Below, one piece after another: positions 1 through 8,666 of a DNA stretch of 64,000 bases. Within the stretch, counting starts at the first letter, position 1, and every line of letters starts with the position of its first letter. Location: the NCBI RefSeq assembly GCF_900112285.1, contig NZ_FOKZ01000021.1, positions 1-64,000 on the forward strand. Reading direction: 5' to 3'. The translations under genes were made by a program, and so were the position numbers. Source of the DNA: Polaromonas sp. OV174. Its GTDB lineage: Bacteria; Pseudomonadota; Gammaproteobacteria; Burkholderiales; Burkholderiaceae_C. The notes beneath the pieces are model-generated. The model was not told where the DNA came from and did not search any database. It saw only the letters and a list, made by a program, of their open reading frames with translations.

Positions 1-393
1 TCGCCGCCCAGGTACGCATCGTCTATCTCCACGCGCTCGTCCAGGCGCCGCGCGGCCTCGCGCAGCAGCATGGTCTGCATCAGCTTGTGTTTGAGCAGCC
101 AGGCCGTTTTATAGGACACCCCCAACTGGCGCTTGAGCGCCAAGGCGCTGATGCCGCTCTTGTGCTGGGTCAGCAGGTACAGCGCCAGGAACCAGGTGCG
201 CAAAGGCAGCTTGGTGTGCTCGAACACCGTACCCGCGATGCTGGAGCACTGGTAGCCGCAGATAAAACACTCCCACAGCTGGCGACCTTTGCCGTTGCGC
301 GTGAGAAAAAAACGCTTGCAACCGCAGTGCGCGCACTGCCAGCCGTGGGGCCAGCGACAGGCCGCGCTGGAATTGGATGGCGTTCATGGACAT
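1..393 (-). pseudogene. IS1595-family transposase, broken N-terminus, cut by window edge
   Basis: The minus strand reads MSMNAIQFQRG, a typical IS1595 transposase start, behind an AAGGAG ribosome site. It then jumps into another frame that encodes the zinc-ribbon part (CAHCG, later CFICG) and the region LGVSYKTAW, ending at the left edge near EIDDAYLGG, where the DDE-like catalytic domain begins. About 25 residues that family members carry between the start motif and the zinc ribbon are missing, and the frame is lost at that point. The element is therefore probably inactive. The rest of the gene lies outside the window, so I cannot judge whether the catalytic domain is intact. Family assignment rests on recalled motifs. 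Confidence 0.7.
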
Positions 394-598
394 ATCGCTC
401 TCCTTGGCCTCCCGGTGCATTGGGCCTGTTGGTTGGAGGCAAAGCTTTGACGCGGAGTTCCAAGGAGGTCTGAGGCAAGTCGCTAATCAGGCAGTTTTAT
501 GCCTATTCGAGGATTTTCTTGGCCAGCCGGCAGAGGCTAGGGGGTGTCAAGGCGGCCGGAACGGCCTACAGTGAAGGCTCCGCTTTTTGGAGAATCAC

Positions 599-964
599 AT
601 GCTCAACTATTCCATCATGAAATCCGAAGGCATTTTGGTGCTCAGTCCCAGCGCGCCCTTGAGCAAGGATGACTTCGTCGGCCTTAGCGCAGATGTTGAC
701 GCCTATCTCTCCGAGCACCCCAGACTTCAAGGCGTCATGGTTCACGCCAAAGGTTTTCCCGGCTGGGAGAGCTTTGCCGGCTTCACCGCCCACATGCACT
801 TCGTCCGTGAGCACCACAAGCAGGTCGAACGCATCGCCGTGGTGACAGACAGCCCGCTGGCCGGCATGGCGGAATTGCTGGGCAAGCACTTCACCTCGGC
901 CGAAGTCCGGCACTTCGCCTTTGCCGACGACGCCAAGGCGCTGGAGTGGTTGCTGGCGGCTTGA
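599..964 (+). CDS. SpoIIAA-like (STAS-related) protein
   Basis: This 121-residue protein has the alternating beta/alpha layout of the SpoIIAA-like family (PF11964). It starts with MLNYSIMKSEGILVLSP, has a central VMVHAKGFPGWESF segment and ends with an amphipathic helix (DDAKALEWLLAA). I chose the ATG at 599 because GGAG lies six bases upstream; an ATG at 587 is in frame but lacks such a site. Members are small cytoplasmic proteins of unclear role, proposed to bind small ligands or partner proteins. It stands alone between the transposase remnant and a Bug receptor on the other strand. The fold assignment is from pattern, not from a search. Confidence 0.75.
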   Translation: MLNYSIMKSEGILVLSPSAPLSKDDFVGLSADVDAYLSEHPRLQGVMVHAKGFPGWESFAGFTAHMHFVREHHKQVERIAVVTDSPLAGMAELLGKHFTSAEVRHFAFADDAKALEWLLAA

Positions 965-1050
965 GGTGGGTGTGGGGGAGCGGGCGCATGGGCGGCTATG
1001 GCGTGTCCGCTCTATGGCCCTAATGAGGCTCTCTCGCAGTGCCCGAGACC

Positions 1051-2037
1051 TCAGTCAAACTTGAGCTTTACCTGCTGCGCCAGCTTCTTCCACTTCTGAT
1101 TGTCGCCAGAGATGAAGCGCGCCGTCTCTTGTGCCGTGCCGCCTCCCTTGACGGTACCGGAGGCGCGCAGAACGTCCTGTAAGGCTGGTGAGCCAACAAT
1201 GGCGTTGAACCAGCCATTGAGTCGCTGCACGTAGGCCTCAGGCGTTCCCACCGGCACGCCGACAGCAAACCACTGGGACGCCTCGTAGTCTTTGAAACCC
1301 GCCTCCTGGAAGGTGGGCACCTGCGGCATGGTTTCCAGTCGATAGCGAGTGGTTACGGCGTATGCCTTGAGCTTTCCCGACTGCACATGGGGCAACACCG
1401 GCGAGGCTCCCAGGATGGCCAGAGGCACCTGGCCGCCGACCACGTCGGCAATGGCCTGTCCGCCTCCTTTATAGGGGATGTGCGTCGCCTGAATACCCGC
1501 TACCTGGTTGAACAGCTCGCCCGCCAGGTGCTGCGATGTGCCGGTGCCAGAGCTGGCATAGCTCCAGTCCTTGGGGGACTGCCGGATCGCCTTCACGAGC
1601 GCTTGCAAATCTGGCGCTGCGGTGCTGGCTGGACCGACCAGCACCATGGGGCCCTGCGCCAGCATGGCCACAGCCTGCAACTCCTTACCAACTTCCGGCA
1701 CCTGCTGCGCAAACAAAATGGGGCCAGGCAGGGTGATGAGGGTGTAGCCGTCGGGCGCCGCCTTGGCAGCCTGGTGCAAAGCCAGCACACCGGAGGCACC
1801 GGGCCGGTTGTCGACCACAACGGGGCGGCCGGTCTTTTCGCTCAGCTGGCGCGCCACGGCGCGCGTCAGCACGTCAGCCGATCCACCGGGCGCGAAGCCC
1901 ACCAGCCAAGTAATGGGCTTGGCGTTGGGCCATTCAGGGTCTGCCGCACGGGCGACCGACGGCAAGGCCGCCGCAAGGCCGGCGCACATCAAGGCCAGTG
2001 CGTTGCGACGACGGACGGAGAGGGGACGATTCAACAT
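1051..2037 (-). CDS. Bug/TctC-family periplasmic solute-binding receptor
   Basis: About 328 residues. A Sec signal peptide (positive RRRN, hydrophobic ALALMCAGLAAALP, ending VARA near residue 31) is followed by the Bug hallmarks: ITWLVGFAPGGSADVLTR, then VVVDNRPGASG, then HIPYKGGGQAIADVVGGQV. These receptors capture small carboxylates in the periplasm. The start is MLNRP at 2037, which places the signal peptide at the N-terminus. No TctA/TctB membrane genes are nearby, so this is an orphan receptor, as is common in Burkholderiales. It lies 44 bases downstream of an arylsulfatase on the same strand, and co-transcription suggests it binds the sulfatase's substrate or product. That link is inference. 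Confidence 0.9.
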   Translation of the reverse strand: MLNRPLSVRRRNALALMCAGLAAALPSVARAADPEWPNAKPITWLVGFAPGGSADVLTRAVARQLSEKTGRPVVVDNRPGASGVLALHQAAKAAPDGYTLITLPGPILFAQQVPEVGKELQAVAMLAQGPMVLVGPASTAAPDLQALVKAIRQSPKDWSYASSGTGTSQHLAGELFNQVAGIQATHIPYKGGGQAIADVVGGQVPLAILGASPVLPHVQSGKLKAYAVTTRYRLETMPQVPTFQEAGFKDYEASQWFAVGVPVGTPEAYVQRLNGWFNAIVGSPALQDVLRASGTVKGGGTAQETARFISGDNQKWKKLAQQVKLKFD

Positions 2038-2081
2038 GGCATCACCGTTGGATTGAAAAGATAAGAGCACTCAAAAAAACG

Positions 2082-3410
2082 TCAATCACCCTGACCGGGG
2101 GACGTATTCGGAAACTGCTGGCAACTGAGCTGAAATTGGCGCACCAATTTCAGGATGGGGCCCAGCACCCAGGTGTTATGGATGCACACGTCCGTCTCTT
2201 CCTTGGGATCACGGGTGACATTGAACAGGTAGGGCGACTCCAGTTTGCCCTTGCCCTCGTTGACCTCGGGTTCCCAATAGAAATGCAACTTCCAGTCGCG
2301 CCACTTGACGGCCCGCAAGTCTCCCTTGATGTAAAACGGGAAACCTTCCCGCGCTGATTTTTCCTGTGCGCCTAGCAAAAATGGCAATTGGTCAAGGCCG
2401 TCGATGGGGCGATCCTGCGGCGGCTCGGCGCCTGCAACGCCGGCGAGCGTGGTGAACAAGTCGGTGACGTGGACGATCTCATTGCTGACGCGTCCTGCGG
2501 CCACCCGGCCCGGCCAGCGCACGATACAGGGCACTCGCAAACTGCCTTCCATCGCCGTATGGTAAGTGCCGCTCCATGGACCCGCCGTGCCGCGGTAGGG
2601 CACCCGGTATTCAGGCCCGTTGTCGCTGCAAAAGATCAGCAGTGTGTCCTCCGCGAGGCCGAGTCGATCAATCTCTTGCACCACCTGTCCGACACGGTAG
2701 TCCATTTCAACCATGGAGTCTGCGAAATCACCTGCACCGGTACGTCCGGCGAAGTCGCGGTGAGGCAAGGTCGGAAAGTGCAAATGCACCAATGGCAGGT
2801 AGAGGAAGAAGGGCTTGGCCGCTGCCTGCTGGCGGCGCATGAACGACAAGGACTGTTCGACCAGGTCTTCGTCAATGCTGCGGCGCGACTCGAGGTCATA
2901 GACTTTCACGCCTTCGGTGGCCTCGCCCGCCTTGCCCTGCATGATCCAGGGCAAGTCAACAACGGTGGGATCGAAGCCCACCGTTGAGGTGAACTGGCTC
3001 TCGTCGGTGGTGCGCGGTATGCCATACCACTCGTCAAAACCCCGGTCTGACGGATACCGGCCGGGCACATCGCCCAGATGCCATTTGCCGTAGTGAGCGG
3101 TGGCATAGCCCTGCTGTGACAGCAGTTGCGCCAAGGTAACTTCCCAGCGCGTGAGGCCTTGGGGCAATCCGGGTGGCACCGACTGCAGGCACCCGGTTCG
3201 TATCGGGTGGCGCCCGGTCATCAAGGCCGACCTGGTGGGAACGCAATCGCTCTCCACGTTGAAGTTTTGCAGCAGCAGGCCTTGGCGCGCCAGCGCATCG
3301 ATGTGCGGCGTGGGCGCGCCACGCAGGGCGCCGCCACCATAGCAGCCCAGCTCACCCCAACCCAGGTTGTCGGCGACGATCAGGACGATGTTGGGAGGAC
3401 GTGTTTCCAT
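2082..3410 (-). CDS. Arylsulfatase (type I, formylglycine-dependent)
   Basis: A 442-residue alkaline-phosphatase-superfamily sulfatase. It has PNIVLIVADN near the N-terminus for the first metal site, the modification motif C-V-P-T-R at residues 56-60 where Cys56 would become formylglycine, then TGRHPIRTG, HYGKWHLGD and a late SDNGPE metal-binding segment. The motif has Thr where most members have Ser; both are accepted in the wider family. The first METRPP is taken as the start, because the upstream extension is not conserved in character. No signal peptide is visible, so the enzyme is probably cytoplasmic. The pair with the downstream Bug receptor and the divergent LysR suggests a sulfate-ester utilisation unit. 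A maturase for the Cys is not in the window. Confidence 0.9.
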   Translation of the reverse strand: METRPPNIVLIVADNLGWGELGCYGGGALRGAPTPHIDALARQGLLLQNFNVESDCVPTRSALMTGRHPIRTGCLQSVPPGLPQGLTRWEVTLAQLLSQQGYATAHYGKWHLGDVPGRYPSDRGFDEWYGIPRTTDESQFTSTVGFDPTVVDLPWIMQGKAGEATEGVKVYDLESRRSIDEDLVEQSLSFMRRQQAAAKPFFLYLPLVHLHFPTLPHRDFAGRTGAGDFADSMVEMDYRVGQVVQEIDRLGLAEDTLLIFCSDNGPEYRVPYRGTAGPWSGTYHTAMEGSLRVPCIVRWPGRVAAGRVSNEIVHVTDLFTTLAGVAGAEPPQDRPIDGLDQLPFLLGAQEKSAREGFPFYIKGDLRAVKWRDWKLHFYWEPEVNEGKGKLESPYLFNVTRDPKEETDVCIHNTWVLGPILKLVRQFQLSCQQFPNTSPGQGD

Positions 3411-3433
3411 AGTTGGCCTTTGTGCTTGCTGAG

Positions 3434-3450
3434 CCTTCAATATATGAAGG
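3434..3450. promoter_or_regulatory. Candidate LysR operator between sulfatase and its regulator
   Basis: A perfect inverted repeat, CCTTCA-ATATA-TGAAGG, lies in the 91-base gap between the divergent sulfatase and LysR genes. It contains the T-N11-A form common to LysR-type binding sites. The assignment is inference from symmetry and position. Confidence 0.5.
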
Positions 3451-3501
3451 TTGAGCATCCAAGGGCATTCCACAGAAATCAAAAAGTCATAAAATTTAGG
3501 A

Positions 3502-4410
3502 ATGCCTCTAGCCATTCGAGACGTTCAGTATTTCCTGGCGGTCGCCCAAGCCGGCCTGCTGTCGAGCGCTGCCGAAGAATGTGGCGTAACCCAGCCCACG
3601 CTCACCAAGGCGGTACAGCGTGTGGAAGCTGAGTTTGGCGTACCGCTGTTCGAGCGCACCGCCCGTGGCATGGCATTGACCTCGGCCGGTCTGCGTGTGG
3701 TGGAGCAGGCCCAGCGCTTGCATGCCGGCTATGCCGACACCATGCTGCTGGCCAGCGAGATGCGGGCCCAGCATGCAGGACTGCTACGCATCGGAGTGAC
3801 CGACACAACAGGAGAGAACATGATCGTGCCGGCGCTGGCCAGGCTGATAGAGCAGCGTCCGGCGATGCGGGTGCGCATGCGCTACGGCCGCTCTGACGCC
3901 TTAGTGTCACAGGTGCGGGATGGCGACCTGGATGTGGCGCTCGTGCCCGCCTACGAAGGCCAGCCTTTGGAAGGCGAGAGAACCCTGATCGGCAACGACC
4001 CCATGCAGATCGTGGTGCGTGCGGCCCATCCCTTGGCGGGAAAATCGCGCCCCACGCTGGAAGACCTGGTGCCCTATGGCTGGATCATGGGCAGCAGCAC
4101 ATCCGCAGCCTACCGCGCCTTGGAAGCGGTCTTTGCGCGCAGCAAGTTGCCTACGCCGCGAGTCATCATGGAGGTTCCATACGTATCGGCATTGACTGTC
4201 GGCGTACTCGCCAGGACGGACCTGGTCGCCGTGGTGCCGGCCTCGTTCTTGCGCCACGAGGCGAGCGGAAATTTCGCCGTGTTGAACATACCGCAACTGC
4301 AACTGGCTCGGGCCGTGTTGCTGATCACGCGCGAGGGCTCTTCCTGGTCACCGTTGATGACGGCATTGAGGGACATGCTGATGCACGGTCGACGGCCGGA
4401 GACAAGCTGA
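3502..4410 (+). CDS. LysR-family transcriptional regulator
   Basis: 302 residues. The N-terminal winged helix-turn-helix reads AIRDVQYFLAVAQAGLLSSAAE, followed by CGVTQPTLTKAVQRVEAEFG and LFERTARGMALTSAG, the standard LysR DNA-binding domain. The remainder is the LysR substrate-binding domain, ending near residue 295. It is divergent from the arylsulfatase with a palindrome between them, so it most likely controls the sulfatase and Bug receptor genes and possibly itself. The inducer is unknown; a sulfate ester or its desulfated product is a reasonable guess from context. Confidence 0.92.
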   Translation: MPLAIRDVQYFLAVAQAGLLSSAAEECGVTQPTLTKAVQRVEAEFGVPLFERTARGMALTSAGLRVVEQAQRLHAGYADTMLLASEMRAQHAGLLRIGVTDTTGENMIVPALARLIEQRPAMRVRMRYGRSDALVSQVRDGDLDVALVPAYEGQPLEGERTLIGNDPMQIVVRAAHPLAGKSRPTLEDLVPYGWIMGSSTSAAYRALEAVFARSKLPTPRVIMEVPYVSALTVGVLARTDLVAVVPASFLRHEASGNFAVLNIPQLQLARAVLLITREGSSWSPLMTALRDMLMHGRRPETS

Positions 4411-4874
4411 TGAGCCAATGCGAGTTGCTTGCAACATGACACGCAATAACTCCTAAACGGTTGCTGCGGCATTTCAAATTACTGCGGCAGCCATCAGCGC
4501 GTGGCCGTTTTCTGGCCGCCACGAACGACTCCTGAGCGGCAATCAAAAAATCGCAGTCGGGCTTGCGTAAAGCGGCCGGTGAGCAATCCCCGCTACCGCT
4601 GCGTTGCTGACGATCAAAGGGGCTCGGCGACCAACTACAAAAGACTGGTAAGCGACATTCGACTTTCCGAACTGCCTGCTCCAAACCTGACGTTGACATC
4701 TATAGTCCAACGGGCGGCTATATGACGATGATTTCGTCAAAGGGAGCAACTGTCATCGGCCAACATCGGGCCTTCGGATTTATAAGGACCTATAACTGTC
4801 AGGGTCTCCCCGGAAGCGCATACGGGCCAGAGCGCAGGCGGCTTGGTTTTTGATCTCAATCAGTCTGATGGTCC
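4411..4874. repeat. Gene-free stretch with a degenerate copy of a dispersed repeat
   Basis: No convincing gene is present. The segment around 4689-4770 resembles the one at 32066-32150 and, more distantly, 27580-27645. All share a pattern of GATTTCGTC or a variant, then GGAGCA or similar, then CGGCCAA. I read this as an old copy of a non-coding repeat family dispersed through the accessory half of the window. Confidence 0.5.
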
Positions 4875-5020
4875 CTAAGCCGCCATGAAGGCGGTGACAG
4901 CGCGTTTGACCGTCGCGTTGATTTCTTCCATGGTGACATCCTTCAGGACTTGAAACAGTAAGCGGTCAAACCACTTTGCTTCCATCAGCCCCCGGAGATG
5001 AAAGGCTGCGACCCGGGCAT
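4875..5020 (-). pseudogene. C-terminal fragment of a TetR/AcrR regulator
   Basis: The minus strand encodes about 45 residues, beginning near [19 protein letters not shown] and ending AVTAFMAA with a stop at 4875. This resembles the ligand-domain tail of AefR/AcrR-type TetR proteins. Upstream the reading frame runs into the antisense strand of a Tn3 transposase fragment, so the DNA-binding half is missing. It is a remnant created by recombination. Identification rests on recalled motif similarity and is moderate. Confidence 0.5.
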
Positions 5021-5021
5021 C

Positions 5022-5266
5022 GGCTTTGGTTTGATGCACCTGCTGGGCTTCCGCTTCGCGCCGCGTATCCGTGACCTGGGCGACACCAAGCTGTTCATCC
5101 CCAAAGGCGATGCTGCCTATGCCGCGCTCAAGCCGATGATTAGCAGCGACAGCCTGAACATCAAGCAAATTCGCACCCATTGGGACGAAATTCTACGGCT
5201 GGCCACCTCGATCAAGCAGGGTACGGTGACGGCCTCGCTGAGGCTCAGGAAACTCGGCAGCTACGC
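5022..5266 (+). pseudogene. Tn3-family transposase fragment
   Basis: The plus strand reads [20 protein letters not shown], later [20 protein letters not shown] and [17 protein letters not shown]. These are signature segments of the C-terminal DDE domain of Tn3-family TnpA, which is about 1000 residues long. Only about 80 residues remain, flanked on both sides by unrelated gene scraps. No terminal inverted repeat or resolvase is visible. It is a dead remnant, and it shows that a Tn3-type transposon once rearranged this spot. Confidence 0.85.
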
Positions 5267-5345
5267 CTGTCGGTCGGCCTGGAGGACATAGAGAACCTGA
5301 TCGAAGACGTGGACCGGGCGATAGCGGCATCGCGGCAGGGAAGCA
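5262..5345 (+). pseudogene. C-terminal tail of a Cys/Met-metabolism PLP enzyme
   Basis: In a frame different from the Tn3 fragment, and joined directly to it, the sequence reads [18 protein letters not shown] and then RAIAAS. This is the usual C-terminal end of trans-sulfuration enzymes such as cystathionine gamma-lyase or O-acetylhomoserine sulfhydrylase. The catalytic domain is absent. The normal stop also appears lost, since the frame runs on past the expected end. Confidence 0.6.
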
Positions 5346-5408
5346 GACGCCCTCATCAAGCAACGCGCTACAAAATAGAGAGCGCATCACGTCCGCCCTG
5401 CTCGGACT

Positions 5409-6350
5409 TCATATCCGGCGCGTGCAGTCCTCCGGCCGCAGCGAAGCCAGCATGGCCTCGATCAGGTTTTGGGCGAAAGCATGGCGCAAAGGGGCCTCCT
5501 CAAGTTTGCCGAGTGACGCGAGACCCACCTGGTACGCAATACGCGGCCGGAAAGGCCTGCTCGCGAAGCCCATGTCGCGGCAGTAACTCGCAAGCAGTGC
5601 GTTGACGATAGAAACGCCCAAGCCCCTGGACACAAAACTGCAGGCGATGCCGACGGAATGAACTTCTGCGCAGATGCGCGGGATGAAGCGGGCCTGGCGA
5701 AACGCCATATCGATTTCATGCCGCATCAGCCGTTGCCGGCCCAACAAGATGAGCGGAAGATCTTCCAGGTTCTCAATTGCCACCGTGTCGAGCCGCTCCA
5801 GCGCATGTCCCTTGGGCATGATGCAAACCGCCTCCGATTCCAGGCAGGGCACAACCTCCAGCCCTGGCAGCTCGGTCGGCAGCCGGACAAAGCCGATATC
5901 GGCTTCTCGGCTCAGGATGGCTCGTTCGGCGTCAGCGTAGGAACCCGACAACACCTCCAGCACCACCCCCGGTTGCTCACGCATGAAGTTTTCGACGACG
6001 GCGGGCATGAGCTGCAAGGCCAATGTGCCGGGCACGGCCACCTTGAGCAGCTTGCGCCGGAAACCGCCCAGGCGCAACTGCTCCGAATGCCGGCGAAAGC
6101 ATTGGGCTGAATCGACCAAGCCCTGCGCGTCCTGCAGCAAGGCATGGGCCTCTGCGGTAGGCACCAGGCGCCCCTTCTCGCGCACGAACAGGCGCAGACC
6201 CAGGTCTTCCTCGAACTGCGTCAGCAGCCGGCTCACGGCCGACTGCGACAGTCCCAGGCGCTCTGCCGCACCGGTGGTGGAGCCGGTGCTCATGATCGCC
6301 TGAAACGCTTCTAGCTGCCTGAAATTCATGGAGGAAATAGAGTCGGACAT
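5409..6350 (-). CDS. LysR-family transcriptional regulator
   Basis: About 313 residues. The DNA-binding domain reads MNFRQLEAFQAIMSTGSTTGA, then AERLGLSQSAVSRLLTQFEE and LRLFVREKGRLVPTAEA, followed by a type-2 periplasmic-binding-like effector domain. Two starts are possible, 6350 (MSDSISSMNF) and 6329 (MNFRQ); neither has a strong ribosome site and I keep the longer. It is divergent from the porin - Bug receptor - hydrolase operon, the usual layout for a regulator of such a catabolic unit. Ligand unknown. Confidence 0.9.
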   Translation of the reverse strand: MSDSISSMNFRQLEAFQAIMSTGSTTGAAERLGLSQSAVSRLLTQFEEDLGLRLFVREKGRLVPTAEAHALLQDAQGLVDSAQCFRRHSEQLRLGGFRRKLLKVAVPGTLALQLMPAVVENFMREQPGVVLEVLSGSYADAERAILSREADIGFVRLPTELPGLEVVPCLESEAVCIMPKGHALERLDTVAIENLEDLPLILLGRQRLMRHEIDMAFRQARFIPRICAEVHSVGIACSFVSRGLGVSIVNALLASYCRDMGFASRPFRPRIAYQVGLASLGKLEEAPLRHAFAQNLIEAMLASLRPEDCTRRI

Positions 6351-6522
6351 GCTGGCCCACAAGCAAAGAAGTGATTGAGTGGTACTGCCGTCACGCGCTT
6401 CGTTGCGTCGCAAGTCGCATAGGGCAATGCTGAAGCGTCATACCGTTGCGCACTTTGCAAGCCGCAACAAGAATTCAACCCAGGCAAGTCTATTCACAAC
6501 CTCTCAACGGAGCAACACCTTC

Positions 6523-6594
6523 GTGAAACGACAAGTCCCGGCGACCGTTCTGGGCGCGGCCATGGCCGCGCTGCTTTCAGAATGGCATTTCTGA
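6523..6594 (+). other. Short signal-peptide-like ORF upstream of the porin
   Basis: A GTG codon at 6523, ten bases after ACGGAG, opens a 23-codon frame that reads like the start of an exported protein (MKRQVPATVLGAAMAALLS) and stops at 6594. It may be a leader peptide or the stub of a lost exported protein. Nothing beyond the ribosome site and the hydrophobic stretch supports it. Confidence 0.25.
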
Positions 6595-6596
6595 AA
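6554..6596. promoter_or_regulatory. Two adjacent palindromes in front of the porin operon
   Basis: GCGCGGCCATGGCCGCGC (6554-6571) is a perfect 18-base palindrome. TTTCAGAA-N6-TTCTGAAA (6575-6596) is a near-perfect 22-base one. Both lie 50-90 bases before the porin start. They could be a regulator site or RNA hairpins affecting porin expression; the sequence does not decide. Confidence 0.4.
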
Positions 6597-6645
6597 ATTT
6601 GAAACGATGAATCGTTTGACAAAACATAATTACAGGAGCATTAAC

Positions 6646-7686
6646 TTGAAGATCGCATTGAGCAGACTTACATTCGCCGTGGCGTGCGCCGCAGGCGTCC
6701 CCTTGGCCGCCGTGGCGCAAAGCACAGTCACGATTTACGGCAGGCTGGACACCAGCCTGGAAAGCACGAAAACAGGGTCACTCACGCAAACACAGGTGCG
6801 AGACAACGCCTCGCGCGTCGGCTTTCGGGGCACTGAAGACTTGGGCGGGGGCTTGAATGCGGTATTTGGCCTCGAGATGGGCTTCGCCTCCGACACGGGT
6901 GCGGCGACCACGCCGGCCTATCGCAATTCCTATGTCGGCCTCACGGGTGGATTCGGGGCGGTCGCCGTTGGACGACTCGATTCCGCCAACCCGACCGGGT
7001 CTCCTATCTATTCGCTGATCACGCGCCACACCGAGTTCGTGATCCATGATGCGGGTGCCACCGCGATCGGCACCTCGGTGCTGAACTCGCGCAATCGTGA
7101 GTCCAACGCCATCGGCTACATCAGCCCTAAGTTTGGCGATGTTGTCTTTCGCGCACGCTACTACATGAACGGTGAAGGCGTGGCCGAGGTGCCCGTCGGG
7201 CCGGTACGTTTCGAGAGCGATATCAAGCAGACCGATCTCTCCCTAAGCTATGGCGAGGGCAAAGGCCCGTTCGGACTTGGCGTGGCCTACGGTCAGGACA
7301 AAAGGAACGGCGGAGCCACCCTTAACACCTTCAAAGACAAATGGATGCTGGTGGGCGCGTATGACTTCGGAACAGTCAAAGCATGGGCGGTTGCCGGGCG
7401 CGATAACTACCAGGGTGCGTCTACCACGCGCAGCCAGGTGAATATCCGGCTGGTCGGCGCCTCGCTCAAGGTCGGAAACAGCGACAGCAAGGTCGTTGCC
7501 AACTACATGACGCGCGATGTGCAGAGCGATCCCAACGGAACCCTCAAGAAATTTCAGCTGGGTTACGCCCACCCGCTCAGCAAGCGATCCATGCTGTACG
7601 CCTTTTACGATCGCCAAGACCCCAATTCACGGCTGCCCAACGACACCATCCGCAGCGTCGGCGTCGGTATTCAGCACAACTTCTAA
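6646..7686 (+). CDS. Burkholderiales-type general porin, TTG start
   Basis: 346 residues from a TTG at 6646, chosen because AGGAG lies seven bases upstream and the product then begins as a clean signal peptide (MKIALSRLTFAVACAAG..., cleaved after AVA). An in-frame ATG at 6607 has no such site. The mature part starts QSTVTIYGRLDTSLE, carries RVGFRGTEDLGGGLNAVFGLE, and ends with a terminal Phe (GVGIQHNF), all typical of 16-strand trimeric porins of the outer membrane. It is the first gene of an operon with a Bug receptor and a CocE hydrolase, so it probably passes their substrate across the outer membrane. Confidence 0.93.
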   Translation: MKIALSRLTFAVACAAGVPLAAVAQSTVTIYGRLDTSLESTKTGSLTQTQVRDNASRVGFRGTEDLGGGLNAVFGLEMGFASDTGAATTPAYRNSYVGLTGGFGAVAVGRLDSANPTGSPIYSLITRHTEFVIHDAGATAIGTSVLNSRNRESNAIGYISPKFGDVVFRARYYMNGEGVAEVPVGPVRFESDIKQTDLSLSYGEGKGPFGLGVAYGQDKRNGGATLNTFKDKWMLVGAYDFGTVKAWAVAGRDNYQGASTTRSQVNIRLVGASLKVGNSDSKVVANYMTRDVQSDPNGTLKKFQLGYAHPLSKRSMLYAFYDRQDPNSRLPNDTIRSVGVGIQHNF

Positions 7687-7692
7687 AGCATC

Positions 7693-8655
7693 ATGATCAT
7701 GATCAAGACCCGACGTTTCCTGCTGGCCGCCCTTGCGGCGCTCGCCACGCAAGCCGCTTTTGCCGCTTATCCCGAAAAGCCCGTGCGCATCATCGTGCCC
7801 TTCCCGGCAGGCGCGGCTGCCGACACGGCCATGCGCGTGGTCGCGCGCAAGATGTCGGAGATCTGGCGCCAGCCCGTCGTCATCGAAAACCGTGCCGGTG
7901 CGGCCGGCATGCAGTCCGGTGCCACCGCGCGGGCCGACGGCTACACCCTCATGGTGGGCGCGGGCTCGCTCATGGTCACGGCGCCGCTGCTGTCCAGCAA
8001 GCTCGCCTACAACCCGTCGCGCGACTTCGTGCCCGTGGGGCGCGTGTTGATCAACGTGCCCATCCTCACCACGCACCCCAGCCTGCGCACCAACACGCTG
8101 CAAGAGCTGATAGCGTTGGCGCGCAAGAACCCCGGCACGCTCAACTACAGTTCCAGCGGCAACGGCAGTCCGGGCCATTTGTCCATGGAAATGTTCCAGG
8201 CCGCCACCGGAACGCAGATGGTGCAGATTCCCTACAAGGGCGGCGCACCCGCCGTGAATGAGCTCGTGGGAGGCCATGTGCAACTGGGCATCAATGCCGT
8301 GCCCAGCGTGCTGAACCAGATCAAGGCCGGCCAGCTCATTCCGCTGGCCGTGGCCAGCGCCAAGCGCTCGCGCGCGCTGCCCAATGTGCCCACCATGGCC
8401 GAGGCGGGCGTGAAGGACTTTGAGTATGACATCTGGTACGCGCTCTTCGCCCCCGCGAACACGCCTGCCGGAGCCGTGGAGAACGCCAGTGCGACACTGC
8501 GCCGCGCGCTCAGCGATCCCGAGGTAGCGAATCAGCTCATCGCCCAGGGCGCGGAGCCTGCGCCCACCACTTCGCAAGAGCTGTCGCGCTTCATCCAGGA
8601 CGACACGGCGCGCTGGGCCAAGCTCGTCAAGGAACGCAACCTCAAGCTGGACTGA
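7693..8655 (+). CDS. Bug/TctC-family periplasmic receptor
   Basis: 320 residues, starting six bases after the porin stop. The signal peptide (MIMIKTRRFLLAALAALATQ, cleaved near AFA) is followed by YPEKPVRIIVPFPAGAAADT, VVIENRAGAAG, IPYKGGAPAVNELVGGHV and a C-terminal FIQDDTARWAKLVKE. These are the ligand-loop features of the Bug family. No TctAB permease accompanies it. Position between a porin and a cytoplasmic hydrolase suggests it binds the hydrolase's substrate in the periplasm. A second ATG lies six bases inside; no clear ribosome site distinguishes them. Confidence 0.92.
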   Translation: MIMIKTRRFLLAALAALATQAAFAAYPEKPVRIIVPFPAGAAADTAMRVVARKMSEIWRQPVVIENRAGAAGMQSGATARADGYTLMVGAGSLMVTAPLLSSKLAYNPSRDFVPVGRVLINVPILTTHPSLRTNTLQELIALARKNPGTLNYSSSGNGSPGHLSMEMFQAATGTQMVQIPYKGGAPAVNELVGGHVQLGINAVPSVLNQIKAGQLIPLAVASAKRSRALPNVPTMAEAGVKDFEYDIWYALFAPANTPAGAVENASATLRRALSDPEVANQLIAQGAEPAPTTSQELSRFIQDDTARWAKLVKERNLKLD

Positions 8656-8666
8656 TCGGGCCCCAT

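Noticed and set aside
7627..8577. Minus-strand open frame opposite the Bug receptor
   Set aside because: Shadow ORF rich in Gly, His and Arg; the plus strand holds all Bug motifs.
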